Source of the DNA: Actinomycetota bacterium
GTDB lineage: Bacteria > Actinomycetota > Acidimicrobiia > Acidimicrobiales > Aldehydirespiratoraceae
Assembly: GCA_012271125.1 (NCBI GenBank)
Contig: JAAXHB010000314.1
Span: forward strand, 1-9,521
Direction of reading: 5' to 3'
DNA length: 9,521 nt
This document shows, one piece after another, positions 5,756 through 9,521 of this stretch (positions within the stretch are counted from its first letter, which is position 1; every line of letters starts with the position of its first letter). The notes under the pieces were generated by a model. The model was not told the origin of the DNA. It made no database searches and worked only from the letters and a program-made list of their open reading frames with translations. The position numbers and the translations under genes were made by a program.

Positions 5756-7064
5756 TCAGTTCTTAAATTGGCCGCCCCAACATGATGGCACGCCGTTACC
5801 CCGAAGCGCGCAAGTGCTTTTGCCGGTTGTAACTAGCGACTCAAATGCGCCGTCAGGCACAGTTCCTTCTGTGTCGCCCCAGCACATAATCGTGTCGTCC
5901 ATCTTGATCCCACAAGTAATCGCATCACCTGCGCTCAGTTGCTTGAACTGCACGTCGGGTTCAGTTGTTGCACCACCTGCGCTTATCTCCGCAAAGTCGC
6001 TTCCTGAAGGTATGTCGTCGAGTTGGCCGTCGTCGTTGTTGCCTTGACACTCGATATTGCCAGCACTGCCTACTTCATCGCTGATCCCGCACCAAAAATT
6101 GTCCCCCACAGCCATTTGTTGGTACGTCCTTCCCGCATCCATTTGTGGGATTTCCATTTGTGGGATTTCGTTGAACACGATTGTGGCGATGGCATTCCAT
6201 GGCGAGGTGTTGGTTTCGTAGCCAATTGCCACACTCCAGCTCGGCAAGGGCGTGCCCTGCGGAACCTCATATGTGAGCCGCTCCGTGATTGGGTCCCAAG
6301 TTGTGGTGCCCACCTTCGGGGCGTAATTGATGCTCACATCACAGGTCATCACGCAGTCGTCGTTTGCCAACACGTCCATCGAAACTTCAAGGGCTTCTAC
6401 GCCAACACGATCTACGTAGTAGAAGTCATGGCGCAAGAAGTCGCCGGTTTCTTGAACAACAGGTGTCTCTTGTCGAACAGGATCATCTAGAACAATGGGA
6501 CTTTGTTGGGGAACAGGGCTTTGCGTCGGAATGGGGCTTTGTTGCACGTCAGGAGCACCTTGGGACTTCGACACAGGGGACATGGACACAGGGGACATGG
6601 ACACAGGCTCGGCTACCGACACAGCCGCAGAGCCACGCTCCAAAAACGCTGCCATCTGTCCTTGTGTCACCGTGTCATCAGGACAGAACCTTGTCCCGTC
6701 GCCACAGCCCTGGGTTATACCAAGCTCAGCGGCGCGTTCTATATATGCGACATATTGATGGTCGTCGCCAACATCGGCGAATTGGCGCACCGGCGCAGGC
6801 GTTGGTTCAACGCCGGCATCTACAGTCTGCACTATCCATGTCACCGCCAACCATCGCGGTGCACCATCATCAACTAATACTTGGGCGTCCACTAATACTT
6901 GGGCACAAACCTCGCTATCACAATCAAGCGAATCGCCCCACGAAAAATCATGGACGGAGTTAGCTAGTTGCCCCCCCCCCGCGAGTCTCTTGAGCACCCG
7001 CGGGCACAACAATCCCAGCCACCAATGCGGCAGTGAGTGTTAGAGATTTCAACATTGCGAACAT
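5756..7064 (-). CDS. Secreted SLH-domain / RCC1-like surface protein, frame broken at a G10 tract
   Basis: Not a known named gene. From ATG 7064 (or ATG 7055) the reading frame encodes a clear signal peptide: a basic start (MLKS), a hydrophobic core, and a likely cut after PAGA (residue 24). It then runs into ten G and hits TAA four codons later. The mature part continues one frame over; dropping one G would give one 435-aa protein. Domains in that product: a WLAVTWIVQTVD segment (72-82), one SLH module (about 95-143: FADVGDD..YIERAAELGIT..FCPDDTVTQGQMAAFL), a repetitive Pro/Ser/Gln linker (154-207), a cadherin/Ig-like region with DVLANDD (about 230-236), and about three degenerate RCC1-like repeats (314-435) with CGI, CWG and CAL motifs. 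Usual RCC1 propellers have seven blades, so this end looks shortened. The SLH motif reads TQGQ where TRAE or TRGQ is usual. The gene sits between moeA and moaA with its own promoter. Confidence 0.8.
6140..6169 (-). repeat. Two exact 15-bp tandem copies in the surface-protein gene
   Basis: The plus strand has CATTTGTGGGATTTC twice back to back (6140-6154 and 6155-6169). In the protein it duplicates EIPQM within NEIPQMEIPQMD, just before the RCC1-like region. The copies are identical, which implies a recent in-frame duplication. Confidence 0.9.
6570..6607 (-). repeat. 15-bp tandem repeat, about 2.5 copies, in the surface-protein linker
   Basis: GACACAGGGGACATG occurs at 6570-6584 and 6585-6599, with a partial third copy to 6607. 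It encodes SMSPV-type units in the linker between the SLH module and the next domain. A looser SP-x-P-x-Q repeat continues beside it, so the linker length is probably variable between strains. Confidence 0.9.
6873..6904 (-). repeat. 18-bp tandem repeat, 1.8 copies, near the start of the mature surface protein
   Basis: ACTAATACTTGGGCGTCC at 6873-6890 is followed by ACTAATACTTGGGC at 6891-6904. It produces AQVLVDAQVLVDD in the protein, a duplicated beta-strand-like hexapeptide. The frame is kept. Confidence 0.88.
6971..6980 (-). repeat. G10 homopolymer at the signal-peptide/mature junction (frame switch)
   Basis: Ten C on the plus strand (ten G in the mRNA) lie directly after the codons QETR that follow the signal-peptide cleavage site. 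With ten G, the signal-peptide frame ends at TAA four codons on. With nine or twelve, it runs through into the SLH frame. It is the longest single-base run I see in the window. Its exact length could be a sequencing or assembly error. Confidence 0.9.
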
Positions 7065-7070
7065 GCCCTA

Positions 7071-7099
7071 ACCATACTCCAGATTCCAATAGGTGCCGA
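7071..7099 (-). promoter_or_regulatory. Promoter of the surface-protein gene, leaderless type
   Basis: The minus strand reads TCGGCA (7099-7094), a 17-bp spacer, TATGGT (7076-7071), six bases, then ATG at 7064. The -35 hexamer matches TTGACA at four of six positions and the -10 fits TANNNT. It lies in the 42-bp gap after moeA, so this gene is probably expressed independently of moeA. Confidence 0.5.
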
Positions 7100-7106
7100 A
7101 GGGTGG

Positions 7107-8384
7107 CTAGAGGAGGATTAGTTGGATGGGGTCGCCTTGGCGGATGTGAGAGCCGTTGGGTATGGGAGCTAGGGCGTGGGAGTGGGCGAGGGCGGCGAGC
7201 TGATGGGAGCCTTGGCCGGTGGCAGGAGTGGCGTGAAGTGTGCCGGATTCGTCACGGGTGCCGGATTCATCACGGGTGACGGCGACTCGCACGAAATGGG
7301 TTTTGCCGTCGGTTACGTGGGCGAAATCGGCGGCGGCTATGCCGGCGGTGATGAACGGACCAAGGTTGGTAGCGGGATGGCCCGACATGGCCCGTAGCGC
7401 GGGCTTTGCCAACAGTTCGAAGCTGACCATTGACGAGACAGGATTGCCGGGCAATCCGAAAACTGGGGTTTCATCGATTAGGCCGAAAGCGAACGGCTTG
7501 GCGGGTTTGATGGCGATTTGCATCCAGCGCATTTCGCCGATGCGGTCAAGCACGACCTTGACATAGTCGTAGTCGCCCATTGACACGCCGCCAGAAGACA
7601 AGATGGCGTCGCAATCTGTTGCGCCTTGGCGAAAGGCGTGTTCGATGTCGGCTTCGTTGTCGCTGACTATGCCAAGATCAACTGGGTCGAAGCCGTTTTT
7701 GTGAAGGAGTGCTAGCAGGGAGCGGCGGTTGGTGTCACGGATTTGGCCTCGCTTAAGTTCGACAGGTTGGTCGACTAGTTCGTCGCCGGTTGAGATAACG
7801 CCAACTCTGGGTCGGCGGTGGGCGATGACTTCATAGACGCCGATGCCGGCAAGCACACCCAGACAAGCTGGATTGAGTTCGGTGCCGACATCAAGGACTT
7901 GGTCACCAATTGATACGTCTTCGCCAATGCCGCGAACATGGTTGCCGACAGGCACGGAAACGTTAATGGCAACGATGTCACAGGGAGTTGCGTCGGGGCC
8001 AGCAGGGTCGGGGTGGATGAGGTGGGTGCGTTCGACCATGACGACGGCGTCGGCACCGTCGGGCAAGGGAGCTCCGGTCATTATTCGTGCAGCTTCGCCA
8101 GTGCCGACTGTGAGATTGCCTGGGTCGCCGGCGGCGATGGTTCCGACAACTTTTAGGGTGACTGGGGTGTCGTCGGTGGCGTTGGCAGTGTTGTCGGCAC
8201 GAACGGCGTAGCCGTCCATGGCGGTGTTAGCAAAAGCGGGGATGTTTTCTGCTGACGTGACTGGTTCGGCTAGGACTAGACCCAGGGCAGTATGAATTGA
8301 TTTTGGATCGATTGATACATGGTTGGGAGGTAGGGGTGCTACACGCTCCAGGACGTAAGCGCGGGCTTCATCGAGTGGGATCAT
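7107..8384 (-). CDS. moeA: Molybdopterin molybdenumtransferase MoeA (gephyrin-like)
   Basis: 425 aa, typical length. MoeA inserts molybdate into adenylylated molybdopterin, the last step of basic molybdenum cofactor synthesis. Conserved blocks: IPAFANTAMDGYAVRA (48-63; usually F.NSAMDG), AARIMTGAPLPDGADAVV (98-115), VISTGDEL (196-203), ILSSGGVSMGDYDYVK (261-276), IKPAKPFAFG (292-301) and FGLPGNPVSSMVSFE (309-323). The C-terminal domain IV ends with HIRQGDPIQLILL. An exact-frame duplication, TRDESG twice at 370-381, lies in domain IV. ATG start without a clear Shine-Dalgarno, 33 bp after plsY, so the two may be co-transcribed. In Corynebacterium a MoeA paralogue named Glp works in cell division with the membrane receptor GlpR; a GlpR-like gene lies at 3334-4065, so such a second role is possible here but unproven. 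Confidence 0.95.
   Translation of the reverse strand: MIPLDEARAYVLERVAPLPPNHVSIDPKSIHTALGLVLAEPVTSAENIPAFANTAMDGYAVRADNTANATDDTPVTLKVVGTIAAGDPGNLTVGTGEAARIMTGAPLPDGADAVVMVERTHLIHPDPAGPDATPCDIVAINVSVPVGNHVRGIGEDVSIGDQVLDVGTELNPACLGVLAGIGVYEVIAHRRPRVGVISTGDELVDQPVELKRGQIRDTNRRSLLALLHKNGFDPVDLGIVSDNEADIEHAFRQGATDCDAILSSGGVSMGDYDYVKVVLDRIGEMRWMQIAIKPAKPFAFGLIDETPVFGLPGNPVSSMVSFELLAKPALRAMSGHPATNLGPFITAGIAAADFAHVTDGKTHFVRVAVTRDESGTRDESGTLHATPATGQGSHQLAALAHSHALAPIPNGSHIRQGDPIQLILL
7242..7277 (-). repeat. 18-bp tandem duplication inside moeA
   Basis: GCCGGATTCGTCACGGGT (7242-7259) is followed by GCCGGATTCATCACGGGT (7260-7277), one mismatch. It adds six residues (TRDESG) in a surface-loop-like part of domain IV and keeps the frame, so the enzyme is probably intact. 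Confidence 0.9.
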
Positions 8385-8417
8385 TAACTGATCAAAGTGT
8401 TATGAACAAGCTCAGCA

Positions 8418-9029
8418 TCAAGAGCGGACCTTCAGCTCGGTGCCTTTCCAGAGTCGGCTGATGTTGGAGTGATGGCGCAGTACGACCAGTGCCATTACCA
8501 GCATCGCTACGACCACGCCTTGCCATGTCCAGTCAGGCCATAAGGGGATGAGCGCTGCTACGAGCGTGGGGTATAGCACGGCGATCATCAGGGTGCCGAT
8601 GGCGGCTTTCTTGGTGACCCGTACGACAATGCCGAAAGCTGCCAAACATATGAGGCCGGTGAATGGGTCGAGCACCATTGCGCCGCCGCCACATGTTGCC
8701 GCGCCTTTGCCGCCGCGTCTGAATAGGCGTGGACCGAGTGGCCAGATGTGGCCTACCACGGCACCGAGCCAGGCGGCGAGTGCTTCGGGGCGGTCGAAGA
8801 TGTGCAATGCCAGAAAGGTGGGGATTGCGCCTTTTGCCATGTCGGCGAGTAGGACGATGAGGCCTGGCCAGCGTCCGGCGATGCGGTAGACGTTGCTGGC
8901 GCCTGGGTTGCCGGAGCCTTCTTTGGTGGGGTCTTTGCCGATGCTGTGTCCGACGAGGCGAGCTGTTGGGAAGGTGCCTATGGCATAGGCGGCTAGTGCT
9001 ACGGCGATAAGGAGTCCGAGCCATGCCAT
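8418..9029 (-). CDS. plsY: Glycerol-3-phosphate acyltransferase PlsY
   Basis: 203 aa from the ATG at 9029. PlsY acylates the sn-1 position of glycerol-3-phosphate using acyl-phosphate, the first step of membrane phospholipid synthesis. It has about five or more hydrophobic segments and the three family motifs: KEGSGNPGASN (36-46), GHIWP..with RRGGKGAAT (93-112), and RHHSNISRLWKGTE (185-198); DMAKG (63-67) is also conserved. An in-frame GTG at 9053 would add eight residues (MLSRTISR). I prefer 9029 because MAWLGLLIAV matches the usual PlsY beginning and a TACTAT box lies 7 nt before it, inside the longer version. It diverges from the fmdB gene across about 43 bp, and moeA follows after 33 bp. 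Its partner PlsX is not in the window. Confidence 0.93.
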   Translation of the reverse strand: MAWLGLLIAVALAAYAIGTFPTARLVGHSIGKDPTKEGSGNPGASNVYRIAGRWPGLIVLLADMAKGAIPTFLALHIFDRPEALAAWLGAVVGHIWPLGPRLFRRGGKGAATCGGGAMVLDPFTGLICLAAFGIVVRVTKKAAIGTLMIAVLYPTLVAALIPLWPDWTWQGVVVAMLVMALVVLRHHSNISRLWKGTELKVRS

Positions 9030-9036
9030 GCGCGAA

Positions 9037-9042
9037 ATAGTA
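9037..9042 (-). promoter_or_regulatory. -10 box for a leaderless plsY transcript
   Basis: The minus strand reads TACTAT, seven bases (TTCGCGC), then the plsY ATG. The spacing places the transcript start on the start codon. No -35 box is recognised. Confidence 0.5.
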
Positions 9043-9058
9043 CGCGAGAGCACACCTG

Positions 9059-9064
9059 TAGCGT
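9059..9064 (+). promoter_or_regulatory. -10 box for a leaderless fmdB transcript
   Basis: TAGCGT lies eight bases before the GTG start at 9073, with no Shine-Dalgarno in between. Together with TACTAT for plsY it forms a very compact divergent promoter pair. The hexamer fits only the loose TANNNT form. Confidence 0.4.
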
Positions 9065-9072
9065 TAGCCGCC

Positions 9073-9438
9073 GTGCCGATGTACGACTATCGCTGCGAAC
9101 GTTGCAAGGCGACCTTTGAGGTGCGGCAATCCTTCAGCGATGACACATTGGAGGTGTGTCCGACAGAGGGTGGGCCTGCCAAGTGCAAGGCACCGGGAGA
9201 AGGGCCAGTGAAGAAGATTTTTAGCGGCGTTGGCGTGTCGTTCAAAGGCGAGGGGTTTTATAAGAATGACCATGGGTGCGGTGCCAAAGGTCGCAAGTCC
9301 GAAAAGTCGGCTGAAAAGACATCAGCTAAATCTGAGTCGTCGTCGGATTCGTCTAAATCATCTGAATCAACCAAGTCATCTGATAAATCATCAGACTCAA
9401 GAAAAGCAGCCGATAAATCATCTGCTAAAATCGACTAA
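9073..9438 (+). CDS. FmdB/Ruc-type zinc-ribbon protein with Ser/Lys-rich tail
   Basis: 121 aa. The start is GTG at 9073 giving MPMYDYRCERC, the canonical FmdB beginning (MP.YDY.C..C). The N-terminal ribbon has Cys8 and Cys11, then VCPTEGG with Cys29 and the next Cys at 38, so the second knuckle is CX8C instead of the usual CX2C. VKKIFSGVGVSFKGEGFYKND (46-66) is the conserved core after the ribbon. From about residue 70 the tail is almost all Ser, Lys, Asp, Glu and Ala and surely disordered. The M. tuberculosis homologue Rv0991c (Ruc) is a redox-regulated chaperone that needs its disordered tail and works with the Hsp70 system; a similar role is inferred here. The altered knuckle might change zinc or redox behaviour. 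It diverges from plsY and is followed by a likely terminator. Confidence 0.85.
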   Translation: MPMYDYRCERCKATFEVRQSFSDDTLEVCPTEGGPAKCKAPGEGPVKKIFSGVGVSFKGEGFYKNDHGCGAKGRKSEKSAEKTSAKSESSSDSSKSSESTKSSDKSSDSRKAADKSSAKID

Positions 9439-9479
9439 TAACGCCGCAGCCGCGGCCTCGCCGACTTTCGGCCTTGCTC

Positions 9480-9505
9480 ACGGAGTTCGTCTCCGTCTGG
9501 TTTTT
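9480..9505 (+). terminator. Intrinsic terminator after fmdB
   Basis: ACGGAG (9480-9485), loop TTCGT and CTCCGT (9491-9496) form a 6-bp stem followed by CTGG and then TTTTT (9501-9505). A smaller hairpin, GCCGA/TCGGC with loop CTT, precedes it at 9460-9472. The U run is short and set off by four bases, so strength is uncertain. It suggests that fmdB is a single-gene transcript. Confidence 0.5.
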
Positions 9506-9521
9506 CACTTCGTCTTCAAGC

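Noticed and set aside
5756..7012. Surface protein starting at TTG 7012 in the long frame (MLCPRVLKRLAGGG)
   Set aside because: The start has no ribosome-binding site or promoter and the protein would lack a signal peptide, while a textbook signal peptide lies in the neighbouring frame just across the G10 tract.
9030..9053. PlsY starting at GTG 9053
   Set aside because: The added MLSRTISR is not typical, and a -10-like TACTAT lies inside it at leaderless spacing from the ATG at 9029. It cannot be fully excluded.
9028..9072. Longer fmdB starting at ATG 9028
   Set aside because: The family begins at MPxYDYxC; the extra 15 residues overlap the plsY start and match nothing in the family.
9425..9521. 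C-terminus of a convergent minus-strand gene running off the window edge
   Set aside because: A minus frame is open from the edge to TAG at 9425-9427, but it is only 31 codons, overlaps the fmdB end, shows no recognisable family motif and crosses the likely terminator.
1..9521. CRISPR arrays, insertion sequences, phage or toxin-antitoxin modules
   Set aside because: No spaced direct-repeat array, transposase, integrase or toxin-like reading frame was seen. The repeats present are short in-gene tandem duplications.

Overview
The window reads as chromosomal DNA of a moderately GC-rich actinobacterium, most likely from the class Acidimicrobiia. The main clue is the gene at 5756-7064. It encodes a secreted protein with an S-layer homology (SLH) module of the form 'LGITQGCGDGTRFCPDD..VTQGQMAAFL', followed by degenerate RCC1-like repeats, a pairing I know from that class. 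GTG and TTG starts, several start codons with a -10-like box 6-8 nt upstream and no Shine-Dalgarno, and an fmdB/moeA/GlpR-like neighbourhood also fit Actinobacteria. The phylum call is good; the class is an inference.

Layout. 1-56 (-): 5' part of a tRNA-Ala(CGC) cut by the window edge. 101-2256 (+): a two-gene unit, a CsaB/WcaK-family polysaccharide pyruvyl transferase overlapping by one base (TAATG) a YbhN/LPG-synthase-TM flippase-like membrane protein. 2238-4065 (-): a WecB-type UDP-GlcNAc 2-epimerase preceded by a three-TM protein that resembles GlpR, the membrane receptor of gephyrin-like MoeA proteins. 4215-5698 (-): moaC and moaA. 5756-7064 (-): the secreted SLH/RCC1-like protein. Its signal peptide and mature part lie in different frames, separated by a run of ten G. 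7107-8384 (-): moeA. 8418-9029 (-): plsY. 9073-9438 (+): an FmdB/Ruc-type zinc-ribbon protein with a Ser/Lys-rich tail, followed by a likely terminator.

Two themes emerge. The first is molybdenum cofactor synthesis: MoaA and MoaC convert GTP to cyclic pyranopterin monophosphate and MoeA inserts molybdate. A GlpR-like gene nearby raises the possibility that this MoeA also has the cell-division role described for actinobacterial Glp. The second is the cell surface: the epimerase makes UDP-ManNAc, a CsaB-type enzyme would add ketal-pyruvate to a wall glycan, and SLH domains are known to bind pyruvylated ManNAc-containing wall polymers. All three parts of such an anchoring system occur within 7 kb, although not in one operon.

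The most notable single feature is the G10 tract at 6971-6980. Removing one G joins a good signal peptide to the SLH protein. This is either a phase-variable switch or a homopolymer error. The same gene carries three separate in-frame tandem duplications of 15-18 bp, and moeA has another.
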